A stretch of DNA of 21,420 nt from an uncultured Actinomycetes bacterium. GTDB lineage: Bacteria > Actinomycetota > Thermoleophilia > Solirubrobacterales > 70-9. Under the pieces are notes generated by a model. It worked only from the letters and a program-made list of their open reading frames with translations. It made no database searches and was not told the DNA's origin. The position numbers and the translations under genes are program-made. Where the stretch lies: the NCBI GenBank assembly GCA_946479725.1, contig CAMLHB010000024.1, positions 1 through 21,420 of the forward strand, in the 5' to 3' direction. This document shows positions 6,678 through 14,377 of this stretch, in pieces (the stretch's first letter is position 1; each line of letters opens with the position of its first letter).

Positions 6678-6750
6678 TCGGTGGAACGCCTGGCTGCCGC
6701 CGGCGCTCCCGCAAACTTCAAAGAACCGCGAAGAAAAGGAGCGCCGACCG

Positions 6751-7971
6751 GTGGTCGACTTCACCCTTACCGACGAGCAGAAGGACCTGCGCGAGCTGGC
6801 TCACAGCTTCGCCGAGAAAGACATGCGCAAGGTCGCATGGGAGTACGACAAGGACGGCACCTGGCCGCAGGACGTGATCGAGAAGGCCTGGGAGGTCGGG
6901 CTGATGAACACCCACATCCCCGAGGCCTACGGCGGTCCCGGCCTCGACTACCTCTCCGGCTGCCTGATCGAGGAGGAGTTCGGCTGGGGCTGCTCCGGGA
7001 TCGGCACCTCGCTGGCCGCCAATGGCCTCGCCTCCGCCCCGATCACCCTCGGCGGCTCCGAGGAGACGAAGAAGAAGTACCTGGGGATGCTCTCCGAAGG
7101 CCCCAAGCTCTGCTCCTTCGGCCTCACCGAGCCCGACGCCGGCTCCGACGTCTCCGGGATGAAGACCAAGGCCGTCAAGCAGGGTGACAAGTACGTCCTC
7201 AGCGGCTCCAAGTGCTTCATCACCAACGGCACCTACGCCGACTACTTCACGGTCTTCGCCAAGACCGATCCCGAGGCCGGCCACCGCGGCATCAGCGCCT
7301 TCGTCGTCGACGCCGACCTCGCCGGGGTCTCCGTTGACAAGAAGGAGGACAAGATGGGTCAGCGGGCCTCCAACACCGCGACCATCTCCTTCGACGAAGT
7401 CGAGGTCCCGGCCGAGAATCTGCTGGGCGAGGAAAACAAGGGCTTCAAACTGGCGATGATGACCCTCGACCGGACCCGCCCGGGCGTCTCGGCGATGGCC
7501 GTCGGCATCGCCCGCGCTGCCCTCGAGTACGCCACGGACTACTCGAAAGAACGGGTCCAGTTCGGCGTCCCGATCGCGATGCACCAGGCGATCCAGTTCA
7601 TGATCGCCGACATGGCGACCAAGGTCGAGGCGGCCCGCCTGCTGACCTGGAACTCGGCCTTCCTGCTCGACCAGGGGGTCCGCAACTCGAAGATCTCCTC
7701 GATGGCCAAGCGCTTCGCCGCCGACTCGGCGATGGAGGTCACCACCGACGCCGTTCAGGTCTACGGCGGATACGGCTTCATCAAGGAGTACCCGGTCGAG
7801 AAACTGATGCGGGACTCGAAGATCATGCAGCTCTACGAGGGCACCAGCCAGATCCAGCGCCTCGTGATCGCCAAAGAAGTTCTGCTCCCGCGCCAGGAAA
7901 CCGCCGCCCCCGACGCCAAGGCCCAGGCCTCCGAGCAGTCCCAGTCCGAGCAGGCCGCCGCGACGGTCTAG
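6751..7971 (+). CDS. Acyl-CoA dehydrogenase
   Basis: A 406-residue FAD-dependent flavoprotein of the acyl-CoA dehydrogenase family, which introduces the alpha,beta double bond into acyl-CoA thioesters and passes electrons to ETF. Signature 1 is seen as FGLTEPDAGSD at about residues 126-136 and signature 2 as QVYGGYGFIKEYPVEKLMRD near 340-360. The catalytic Glu lies in QLYEGTSQIQR near 366, as in short- and medium-chain enzymes. The C-terminus carries a roughly 25-residue Ala/Gln/Ser/Glu-rich tail beyond the family end. The GTG at 6751 has AAGGAG ten bases upstream. The gene is monocistronic, bounded by the palindrome at 6662 and the terminator at 7998. Substrate length cannot be read from the sequence. 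Confidence 0.94.
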   Translation: MVDFTLTDEQKDLRELAHSFAEKDMRKVAWEYDKDGTWPQDVIEKAWEVGLMNTHIPEAYGGPGLDYLSGCLIEEEFGWGCSGIGTSLAANGLASAPITLGGSEETKKKYLGMLSEGPKLCSFGLTEPDAGSDVSGMKTKAVKQGDKYVLSGSKCFITNGTYADYFTVFAKTDPEAGHRGISAFVVDADLAGVSVDKKEDKMGQRASNTATISFDEVEVPAENLLGEENKGFKLAMMTLDRTRPGVSAMAVGIARAALEYATDYSKERVQFGVPIAMHQAIQFMIADMATKVEAARLLTWNSAFLLDQGVRNSKISSMAKRFAADSAMEVTTDAVQVYGGYGFIKEYPVEKLMRDSKIMQLYEGTSQIQRLVIAKEVLLPRQETAAPDAKAQASEQSQSEQAAATV

Positions 7972-7997
7972 CTCCACCAGGCGTCACCGCGTCATCA

Positions 7998-8030
7998 AGC
8001 CGCCGGCCCGAGGGTCGGCGGCTTTTTTTT
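7998..8030 (+). terminator. Intrinsic terminator after the acyl-CoA dehydrogenase gene
   Basis: AGCCGCCG at 7998-8005 pairs perfectly with CGGCGGCT at 8016-8023 around a short GC-rich loop that can pair further, and is followed directly by a run of eight T (8023-8030). This is a classic rho-independent terminator. Confidence 0.9.
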
Positions 8031-8110
8031 GTGCCCAAGAAGCGCGGTCGCGGGACGAACAGCAGCGGGGTAGGGGGGAGAGATCAAGTCCGCCGGTCCT
8101 TTTCACCGGT

Positions 8111-9064
8111 ATGCGGGGCAAAGGGCAGGGACACCTTTCGGCTGAGCCGGAATCGCTCGCCGATTTGGCGAAGCGGCAGCATGGGATCGTCTCGATTCGG
8201 CAGTTGACGGGGCCACTGGGTTATTCGCGAAGCGGAGTAGATCGTGCCGTTGCGGCGGGTCACTTGCATCGTCTGCACCGCGGGGTTTTCGCCGTTGGGC
8301 TTACGCGCATCTCTCCGTTCGGGGATTGCTTGGCAGCGGTCCTCGCTTCAGGTCCAAGGGCTCTTCTGAGCCACCTGTCCGCAGCCTGGCTGTGGGGGAT
8401 CTCCACTGCCTCACCTGCTCCTTTTGCAGTGACCACTCCGGTGCGGAGGAAGCCGCGACCGCCGATCCGCCTTCACGAGGCCCGCTTGATCACTGCCGAG
8501 GATCGGGCGCTGCAGGAAGGGATCCCGGTTACGTCATTGGCGCGGACGCTGCTGGATCTTGCCGCCGCAATCCCCTTCGACTGGTTGGAGAGGATCGTCG
8601 AGCGCAGTGAAGAACTGGAGCTCTTCGATTTGCGGGCGGTGGAAGAGATGTTGGCGCGGACCGTCGGGCACCACGGACATGGGCGGCTGCGGCAGGCGAT
8701 CGCGCTCTACGCGCCTTCGAGCTTTACCCGCTCAGGGCTCGAGAGGCGGTTTCTGGAACTCGTCGTCGCGGCCGGTCTCCCGCAGCCGCACATGAACTAC
8801 GTCGAGCAGGGTTTCGAGCTCGACTGTTATTGGTCCGAGCACCGTTTCGCGGTCGAACTCGACGTCTTCGAGACGCACGGAACGCGCGCGGCCTTCGAGC
8901 GGGACCGCAAGCGGCACGAGGACCTCCTGCTCGCAGGGATCGAGATGATCCGGGTCACCGGGCCGCGCCTCGAGCGCGAACCCGCGGTGGTGATCCGGCG
9001 GGTCGGCCGGTTTCTCAGCGAGCGGGGGCCTTGTCCCGCAGCTTCGAAGTCTTCAGCCGTTTGA
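8111..9064 (+). CDS. AbiEi-like winged-helix protein with C-terminal nuclease-like (DUF559-type) domain
   Basis: A 317-residue protein. The N-terminal part ([17 protein letters not shown], then [27 protein letters not shown], about 15-65) resembles the winged-helix domain of AbiEi-type antitoxins, the antitoxin class of type IV toxin-antitoxin systems. The middle ([10 protein letters not shown], then [12 protein letters not shown]) is typical of the same family. The C-terminal part, with [16 protein letters not shown] and [23 protein letters not shown] (about 238-285), resembles DUF559/Vsr-like PD-(D/E)XK nuclease folds. No AbiEii-type toxin gene is adjacent. The start has no good Shine-Dalgarno and its ATG sits in the loop of an imperfect inverted repeat. 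Codon use is more relaxed (more A/T in third positions) than in neighbours, which suggests later acquisition. The end overlaps typA by 50 bases tail to tail. Confidence 0.75.
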   Translation: MRGKGQGHLSAEPESLADLAKRQHGIVSIRQLTGPLGYSRSGVDRAVAAGHLHRLHRGVFAVGLTRISPFGDCLAAVLASGPRALLSHLSAAWLWGISTASPAPFAVTTPVRRKPRPPIRLHEARLITAEDRALQEGIPVTSLARTLLDLAAAIPFDWLERIVERSEELELFDLRAVEEMLARTVGHHGHGRLRQAIALYAPSSFTRSGLERRFLELVVAAGLPQPHMNYVEQGFELDCYWSEHRFAVELDVFETHGTRAAFERDRKRHEDLLLAGIEMIRVTGPRLEREPAVVIRRVGRFLSERGPCPAASKSSAV

Positions 9065-10865
9065 CCTTGTCGAGCTCGACCTTGCGCAGGCGGATCGCGT
9101 CGGGGGTGATTTCGACGCACTCGTCCTCGCGGACGAACTCGACGGAGGCTTCGAGGGAGAGGCGCACGGGCGGTGCCAGCCGAACCAGGACGTCGGCAGA
9201 GGCGGCGCGCATGTTGGTCTGCTGTTTCGCCTTGGTCGGATTGACGTCGAGATCGTCGGAGCGGGAGTTCTCGCCGACGATCATCCCTTCGTAGACCTCC
9301 TCGCCGGAACCGACGAAGAGGCGGCCGCGGTCCTGCAGGCTCATCAGCGAGTAGCCGGCGGTCTGGCCGCGACGATCGGCGACGAGGGAGCCGGTCTGGC
9401 GGGTGCGCAGCTCGCCCGCCCAGGGCTCCCAGCGGTCGAAGACGTGGTGCATGAGGCCGCTGCCGCGGGTGACGGTGAGGAACTCGGTGCGGAAGCCGAT
9501 CAGCCCGCGGGCCGGCACCAGGTACTCCATCCGCACCCAGCCGGTCGAGTGGTTGACCATCTGCTCCATCCGCCCTTTGCGCCCGGCCAGCATCTGGGTG
9601 ACGTCGCCGACATGCTCCTCGGGGACGTCGATCGCCAAGCGCTCGACCGGCTCGTGCGTCTTGCCTTCGATCTCGCGCGTCACCACCTGCGGCTGTCCGG
9701 CGGTCAGCTCGTAGCCCTCGCGCCGCATGATCTCCAGCAGCACGACCAGCTGCAGCTCGCCGCGCCCCTGCACCTCCCAGGCGTCGGGACGTTCGGTGTC
9801 CTTCACCCGCAACGAGACGTTGCCGACCAGCTCGGCGTCGAGCCGGGAGAGGATCTGGCGCGCGGTCAGCTTGTCGCCGCCCTGGGTTCCCGCCAGCGGC
9901 GAGGTGTTGATCCCGATCACGACCGAGAGCGAGGGCTCGTCGACGGTGATCACCGGCAGCGGCTTGGGATCCTGCGGGTCGGCCAGCGTCTCCCCGATCG
10001 TCACCTCTTCGATCCCGGCGACGGCGATGATTTCGCCCGGCCCGGCCTCCTCGGCGGCGACCCGATCGAGGCCCTGGGTCACGTAGAGCTCGGAGACCGC
10101 CGCCCGCTCGACGCTGCCGTCGGCCCGGCACCAGGCGATCTGCTGGCCCGAGCGGATCGTCCCCTGGTGCACCCGGCAGATCGCCAGCCGCCCCACGTAA
10201 GGGGAGGCGTCGAGGTTGGTCACGTGCGCCTGCAGCGCCGCCGCCTCGTCGTAGGTCGGCGCCGGGATCTTCTCCAGCATCAGGTCGAGCAGCGGCGTCA
10301 GGTTCTCGCCCTCGACGCCCTCCTCGAGCGCCGCCCAGCCGTCCTTGGCGTTGGTGTAGACGATCGGGAAGTCGATCTGCTCGGAGTCGGCGTCGAGGTC
10401 GAGGAAGAGCTCGTAGACCTCGTCGACCACCTCGGCGATCCGCGCGTCGGGCCGGTCGACCTTGTTGACGACGAGGACGATCGGCAGCTTGCGCTCCAGC
10501 GCCTTGCGCAGCACGAACCGGGTTTGCGGCAGCGGCCCCTCGGAGGCGTCGACCAGCAGCAGCGCTCCGTCGACCATCGTCAACGCCCGCTCGACCTCGC
10601 CGCCGAAGTCGGCGTGGCCCGGGGTGTCGACGATGTTCAGCTTCACCTCGCCGTAGTTGACCGCGGTGTTCTTGGCGAGGATCGTGATCCCCTTCTCGCG
10701 CTCCAGGTCCATCGAGTCCATCACCCGCTCGGCGACCTCCTGGCCCTTGCGGAAGGTCCCGGTCTGATGCAGCATCGCGTCGACCAGGGTCGTCTTCCCA
10801 TGGTCCACGTGGGCGATGATCGCGATGTTTCTGAGGTCTTTTCGGAGGCTCATGGCGCTTCGCAT
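9015..10865 (-). CDS. typA: Translational GTPase TypA/BipA
   Basis: A 616-residue GTPase of the EF-G-like family that binds ribosomes and is needed for ribosome assembly and stress or low-temperature growth. Visible motifs are G1 AHVDHGKT at about residues 18-25, the switch region with EREKGITI, G3 [16 protein letters not shown], and G4 NKVDRPD. The C-terminal TypA domain follows, with [16 protein letters not shown] and [14 protein letters not shown] near the end. The length is right for the family. The ATG at 10865 is chosen for the GAGG eight bases upstream; a start at 10853 (MSLRKDL) or an ATG at 10886 is possible. It lies downstream of the cold-shock gene on the same strand but behind its strong terminator, so it should have its own promoter, which I cannot define. 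Confidence 0.95.
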   Translation of the reverse strand: MRSAMSLRKDLRNIAIIAHVDHGKTTLVDAMLHQTGTFRKGQEVAERVMDSMDLEREKGITILAKNTAVNYGEVKLNIVDTPGHADFGGEVERALTMVDGALLLVDASEGPLPQTRFVLRKALERKLPIVLVVNKVDRPDARIAEVVDEVYELFLDLDADSEQIDFPIVYTNAKDGWAALEEGVEGENLTPLLDLMLEKIPAPTYDEAAALQAHVTNLDASPYVGRLAICRVHQGTIRSGQQIAWCRADGSVERAAVSELYVTQGLDRVAAEEAGPGEIIAVAGIEEVTIGETLADPQDPKPLPVITVDEPSLSVVIGINTSPLAGTQGGDKLTARQILSRLDAELVGNVSLRVKDTERPDAWEVQGRGELQLVVLLEIMRREGYELTAGQPQVVTREIEGKTHEPVERLAIDVPEEHVGDVTQMLAGRKGRMEQMVNHSTGWVRMEYLVPARGLIGFRTEFLTVTRGSGLMHHVFDRWEPWAGELRTRQTGSLVADRRGQTAGYSLMSLQDRGRLFVGSGEEVYEGMIVGENSRSDDLDVNPTKAKQQTNMRAASADVLVRLAPPVRLSLEASVEFVREDECVEITPDAIRLRKVELDKVKRLKTSKLRDKAPAR

Positions 10866-10955
10866 TCCTGCGTCCTCGTCGTTCATGTGCAAAGCACAAT
10901 CACTCCTGCGTCCTTGGACTGCTCGGCCCTGAACCACCGAAAAGCCCACAGGCGC

Positions 10956-10986
10956 AAAAAAAACGGGATCCGCGAACGGATCCCGT
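10956..10986 (-). terminator. Intrinsic terminator of the cold-shock gene
   Basis: On the minus strand a perfect 10-bp stem (ACGGGATCCG/CGGATCCCGT, 10963-10986) with a stable TTCG tetraloop is followed by eight T (10956-10963). It lies 22 bases after the cold-shock stop codon and insulates typA. Confidence 0.95.
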
Positions 10987-11008
10987 AATTAAAGCGGTTG
11001 CGTCGAAG

Positions 11009-11212
11009 CTACTGCTGCTGAACGCTCGCGGCGGCCGGGCCCTTGGGGCCTTCTTCGGACTCGTAGCTCACTTTGGCGCCCTCGGTCAGGGACTTGAAGC
11101 CCTCGCCCAGGATGGCGCTGTGATGAACGAAGACGTCCTTCGAGCCGTCATCGGGCGTGATGAACCCGTAGCCCTTGTCGTCGCTGAACCACTTGACAGT
11201 TCCAGTCGGCAT
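11009..11212 (-). CDS. Cold-shock protein, CspA family
   Basis: A 67-residue single-domain cold-shock protein. It binds single-stranded RNA and DNA and keeps mRNA unfolded. RNP1 is KGYGFI at residues 13-18 and RNP2 is VFVHHSAI at 27-34; the sequence opens with the standard GTVKWF. The start at ATG 11212 is supported by GGAGG six bases upstream and by family length; the longer frame to 11284 is an artefact. Unlike many genes here it has a true Shine-Dalgarno and an apparent 5' UTR, as expected for a gene controlled after transcription. The C-terminus is Ala/Gln-rich (AAASVQQQ). Confidence 0.96.
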   Translation of the reverse strand: MPTGTVKWFSDDKGYGFITPDDGSKDVFVHHSAILGEGFKSLTEGAKVSYESEEGPKGPAAASVQQQ

Positions 11213-11289
11213 GCATTGCCTCCACTTCATGTGCTGCGAACGCGGAGGATGCGATGAAGCAACGACTGCGAGCGCTACGCACAACTTTC

Positions 11290-11305
11290 GCCGGTAATCA
11301 CCGGC
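11290..11305. repeat. Small inverted repeat upstream of the cold-shock gene
   Basis: GCCGGTAATCACCGGC has two perfect 6-base arms (GCCGGT/ACCGGC) with a 4-base loop. It lies 78 bases upstream of the cold-shock ATG, in the roughly 180-base region between that gene and the divergent protease gene. It may be a hairpin in a long 5' UTR or a protein-binding site. The rest of the intergenic region shows nothing I can identify firmly. Confidence 0.4.
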
Positions 11306-11394
11306 CCTAACGGTGGGGACCGTAGCAGGATCAACCGCGGCTATCGCGTCAACAGGGGTTTACTCAACCCCGCTGGCGGCCGATACAGGAACGA

Positions 11395-13653
11395 GTGATG
11401 TCGTCGGGTCCCGCCCTCGCTCGCATCTCGTTGGCGCCGCTTCTCGCGGTCGCCCTCCTGGTCGTGCCCGGCGCGGCGGTCGCCGGCACGCTCTCGGCGC
11501 CGCTGGAAGAGCTGGCCGAACCGGCGGTCGCGGAAAAGCCGTTGGCCGGGCAGGCCCGCCAGCTCGGGCTGGCGCCGGAGGGCCCTGGCAGCCTCGTCCG
11601 CGACGGTGGCCGGGTCCTGGTGACGGCCAGGATCCCCTCCGGTCCGCCTGCGGCCCTGCAGGCACTGCGCCAGGCGGGTGCGCGCATCGTCAGCGCCAGC
11701 GCGCGGACGCAGACGGTCACCCTCGCTGTCCCGCCCTCGCGGTTGGAAGCGATCGCCGCGGTTCCGGGGGTACGCGCCGTCTGGCAGATGCGGGCGCCGG
11801 TGGCGTTCACCCCCACCGGGCAGTGCGAAGGCGGCGCGAAGATCTCAGAGGGACTTGGCCAACTCCGGGTCGACGCCGCCCGCGCGGCCTATGAACTGCG
11901 CGGCAAGGGCCAGACGATTGGCGTCCTCTCCGACTCCTTCGACACCGCCGAAGCGGCAACCACCGCTCAGGGGGACGTCCTCTCCGGCGACCTCCCCGGG
12001 CCCGCCGGCACCTGCTCGGGACAGCAGCTCCCGGTCGACGTCCTCGCCGAGGGGCCGACCAGCGGCGAGGACGAGGGCCGGGCGATGCTGCAGATCGTCC
12101 ACGACCTCGTCCCGCACGCGAACCTCGCCTTCGCCACCGCCTTCGAAAGCGAAGAAGCCTTTGCCCACAACATCGAAGAGCTCGCCCGGCCGGTCTCCGA
12201 AGGAGGCGCCGGCGCCGGGGTGATCGTCGACGACGTCGCCTGGTTCGAAGAGCCGTTCTTCCAGGACGGTCCGATCGCGGCCGCGATCGACAAGGTCACC
12301 GCCGCCGGGGTCACCTACCTCAGCGCCACCGGCAACGACAACCTCTTCGACTCCGGCGGCAACCGCATCGCCTCCTGGGAAGCGCCGGAATTCCGCAACT
12401 CCGGCGGCTGCCCGGCGGCGATCACGAGCGGCTCGCAGTGCATGGACTTCGACCCCAAGCCGACCAGCGACGACACCTTCGGGATCACCGTCGAACCGCA
12501 CGAAACCCTCACCGTCGATCTGCAGTGGGCGGAACCCTGGAACGGCGTCGCCACCAACCTCGACGCCTACCTCCTCTCCGGCAGCGGGACCAACGTCCTC
12601 GCCAAGTCGACCGAAGCCAACATCAGCGGCACCCAACGGCCGGTCGAGATCGTCCAGTGGGTGAACCCGCTGGGCAGCTCCCAGACCGTGCAGCTGGCGA
12701 TCAACCGCCGCCTCGGCCTCAGCCCCCGCCTCAAGATCATCCTCCTGCAGAACGGCGGCGGGGTGAGCGCGACCGAGTATCCGAAATCGAGTGGGGAAGA
12801 CGTCGTCGGCCCCGCTGTCTACGGCCACGCCGGCTCCGAAAGCGCGATCGCCGTCGCCGCCGTCCCCTTCAACAACAGCGCCAGGGTCGAGCCCTACTCC
12901 TCCCGTGGCCCGGTCACCCACCTCTTTGGCCCGGTCGAAGGCCCGGCGCCGGCGCCGCCGCTGGCCTCGCCGCAGACGATCGCCAAGCCGGACATCGCCG
13001 CAACCGACTGCGGCGCCACCACCTTCTTTGCCTCTCTCTGGGCCGGGACCTGGCGCTTCTGCGGCACCTCGGCGGCGGCGCCCCACGCGGCCGCCGTCGC
13101 GGCGCTGGTGCGGCAGGCGAAGCCGGGCTTCTCCCAGCAGCAGGTGCGCGACGCGCTGGTCGAAACCGCCGCCCCGGTCGGCAGCTTCCCGGCCGACGCC
13201 GCCGGGGCGGGGCTGGTGGACGCCGCGGCCGCGCTCGCCAGCCTCCCCGGGCCGCTGGAAGGAGGCGACGGCCCGAGCGAACCGACGGCGGCCCTGGAAA
13301 CGCCGACGACCACCGCGGGTTCGCAGCCGGCGCCGGCGCCGTCCTCGGGCACCACCGGGCCGCTGCCGACGCCGACCCCGTCGCTTCCCGACACGACCTT
13401 CCTCAGGCACCCCTCGGCCGTGGTCCATCTTCGCGCGCGCAGCGTTCTCCTCGCCTTCCGCTTCGGCTCCGACCAGGCAGCCGAAGCCTTCCGCTGCAAG
13501 GTCGACCGCCGCCCCTACCGCGGATGCTCCGCCCGCTTCATCCACCGCTTCCGGATCGGGCGCCACGTGCTCAGGGTCCGGGCGGAAAACGCGCAGGGAG
13601 TGCTCGATCCCACCCCCGCCGTCTTCCGCTTCCGGGTTGAGCGCTCGGGCTGA
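11395..13653 (+). CDS. Secreted S8/S53-like serine peptidase with C-terminal beta domain
   Basis: A 752-residue exported protease. The signal peptide spans about residues 1-30 (hydrophobic ISLAPLLAVALLVVPGAAVA). An N-terminal prodomain-like region follows to about 150, then the catalytic domain with Asp180 in GVLSDSFD and Ser559 in CGTSAAAPH. The usual His motif (HGT) of subtilisins is absent; the equivalent position reads GEDEGRAM (224-231), so a Glu may replace His as in sedolisins. DD at 279-280 and ATGNDN (311-316) follow. A beta-sandwich-like insert lies around 360-450. A Pro/Thr/Ser-rich linker (about 640-670) leads to an Ig-like C-terminal domain with paired Cys. The start is GTG 11395 or ATG 11398, served by AGGA at 11387-11390. 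Glu codons are mostly GAA (28 of 40). Confidence 0.88.
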   Translation: MMSSGPALARISLAPLLAVALLVVPGAAVAGTLSAPLEELAEPAVAEKPLAGQARQLGLAPEGPGSLVRDGGRVLVTARIPSGPPAALQALRQAGARIVSASARTQTVTLAVPPSRLEAIAAVPGVRAVWQMRAPVAFTPTGQCEGGAKISEGLGQLRVDAARAAYELRGKGQTIGVLSDSFDTAEAATTAQGDVLSGDLPGPAGTCSGQQLPVDVLAEGPTSGEDEGRAMLQIVHDLVPHANLAFATAFESEEAFAHNIEELARPVSEGGAGAGVIVDDVAWFEEPFFQDGPIAAAIDKVTAAGVTYLSATGNDNLFDSGGNRIASWEAPEFRNSGGCPAAITSGSQCMDFDPKPTSDDTFGITVEPHETLTVDLQWAEPWNGVATNLDAYLLSGSGTNVLAKSTEANISGTQRPVEIVQWVNPLGSSQTVQLAINRRLGLSPRLKIILLQNGGGVSATEYPKSSGEDVVGPAVYGHAGSESAIAVAAVPFNNSARVEPYSSRGPVTHLFGPVEGPAPAPPLASPQTIAKPDIAATDCGATTFFASLWAGTWRFCGTSAAAPHAAAVAALVRQAKPGFSQQQVRDALVETAAPVGSFPADAAGAGLVDAAAALASLPGPLEGGDGPSEPTAALETPTTTAGSQPAPAPSSGTTGPLPTPTPSLPDTTFLRHPSAVVHLRARSVLLAFRFGSDQAAEAFRCKVDRRPYRGCSARFIHRFRIGRHVLRVRAENAQGVLDPTPAVFRFRVERSG

Positions 13654-13656
13654 GCC

Positions 13657-14346
13657 TCAGGCCTCCCCGCGCCGCGCCTGCCGCCGCATCGTCCAATGTC
13701 CGGCGCCGAGCAGGGCCAGCAGCGCCAAGCCGCTGCCGATCACCAGCGGGTCGGTCAGCGAGAGGTCTTCCAGCCGGGTGCCGAAGTAGACCGAGATCGC
13801 GGTGATCGGCAGGTAGCCGACGGCGGTCGTCCAGAGGAAGCGCGGAAGCGGGACTCGCGCCGCGCCGGCGGCGTAGGAGACGATGCTGAAGGGGAGGATC
13901 GGGATCAACCGCATCGCGATCAGCAGGGTCGCGCCGCCGCGCTCGATCGTCCGCTCGATCCGCTCGAAGCGCTCGGCGCCGAACCAGCGGTCGAGCAGCG
14001 GCCGCGCGATCGACCGCCCGATCGCCCAGCAAACGAGCCCGTTCAGCAGCCAGCCGACCATCATCAGCAGCAGCGCCGGGAAGAAGCCGTAGGCGAAGCC
14101 GGCGGCGGCGTCGACGATCTCGGCCGGGTAGAAGACGATCGCGTGGAAGGCGGCGAGGGCGAGGATCAGCAGCGGCCCCCAGACCCCGAGGCGGTCGATC
14201 TGGCGTCGGACCTCTTCCTGGTCCCCATGGATCAGCGCGGAGACCGATTGGTGCAGGGGATCGACGGCGATCACGACCGCCGCCATCAGCGCCAGCCCGA
14301 GCAGCGTGATCCCGATCTCTGCCCAGGGCAGGCGGTTCCTCTCCAC
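13657..14346 (-). CDS. TVP38/TMEM64 family membrane protein (DedA-like, SNARE-associated)
   Basis: A 229-residue integral membrane protein with about six hydrophobic segments. The family motif near the middle is FYPAEIVDAAAGFAYG (about 72-87) and the second is RLIPILPFSIVSYAAGAARV (about 145-164), both characteristic of the VTT domain shared by DedA and TVP38 proteins, which are thought to act in lipid scrambling or membrane homeostasis. The length fits. The GTG start at 14346 is selected because TAGCCT lies exactly six bases upstream. Its stop is three bases from the stop of the convergent protease gene, both inside an 11-base palindrome (CTGAGCCTCAG). Confidence 0.88.
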   Translation of the reverse strand: MERNRLPWAEIGITLLGLALMAAVVIAVDPLHQSVSALIHGDQEEVRRQIDRLGVWGPLLILALAAFHAIVFYPAEIVDAAAGFAYGFFPALLLMMVGWLLNGLVCWAIGRSIARPLLDRWFGAERFERIERTIERGGATLLIAMRLIPILPFSIVSYAAGAARVPLPRFLWTTAVGYLPITAISVYFGTRLEDLSLTDPLVIGSGLALLALLGAGHWTMRRQARRGEA

Positions 14347-14352
14347 GCGCCT

Positions 14353-14358
14353 AGGCTA
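14353..14358 (-). promoter_or_regulatory. -10 element (TAGCCT) of the TVP38-family gene
   Basis: On the minus strand TAGCCT is followed by six bases (AGGCGC) and the GTG at 14346. There is no Shine-Dalgarno. The geometry settles the start and implies a leaderless mRNA starting with GTG. Confidence 0.6.
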
Positions 14359-14377
14359 GTGGGGGAGGCAGCAGGGC

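Noticed and set aside
8827..10899. 690-codon minus-strand frame across typA
   Set aside because: Same strand as typA but another frame; Arg-rich without motifs, while the typA frame carries all GTPase motifs.
10887..10911. Six-codon GTG frame and a TGTGC-TTT-GCACA repeat upstream of typA
   Set aside because: Too short to claim as a leader peptide, and the repeat spacing does not match a CRP-type site.
9444..10988. 514-codon plus-strand frame antisense to typA
   Set aside because: Mirror of typA codon bias, Leu/Asp/Val/Arg-rich, no recognisable domain.
11845..13566. 573-codon frame antisense to the secreted protease
   Set aside because: Shadow frame; the protease frame has signal peptide and catalytic motifs.
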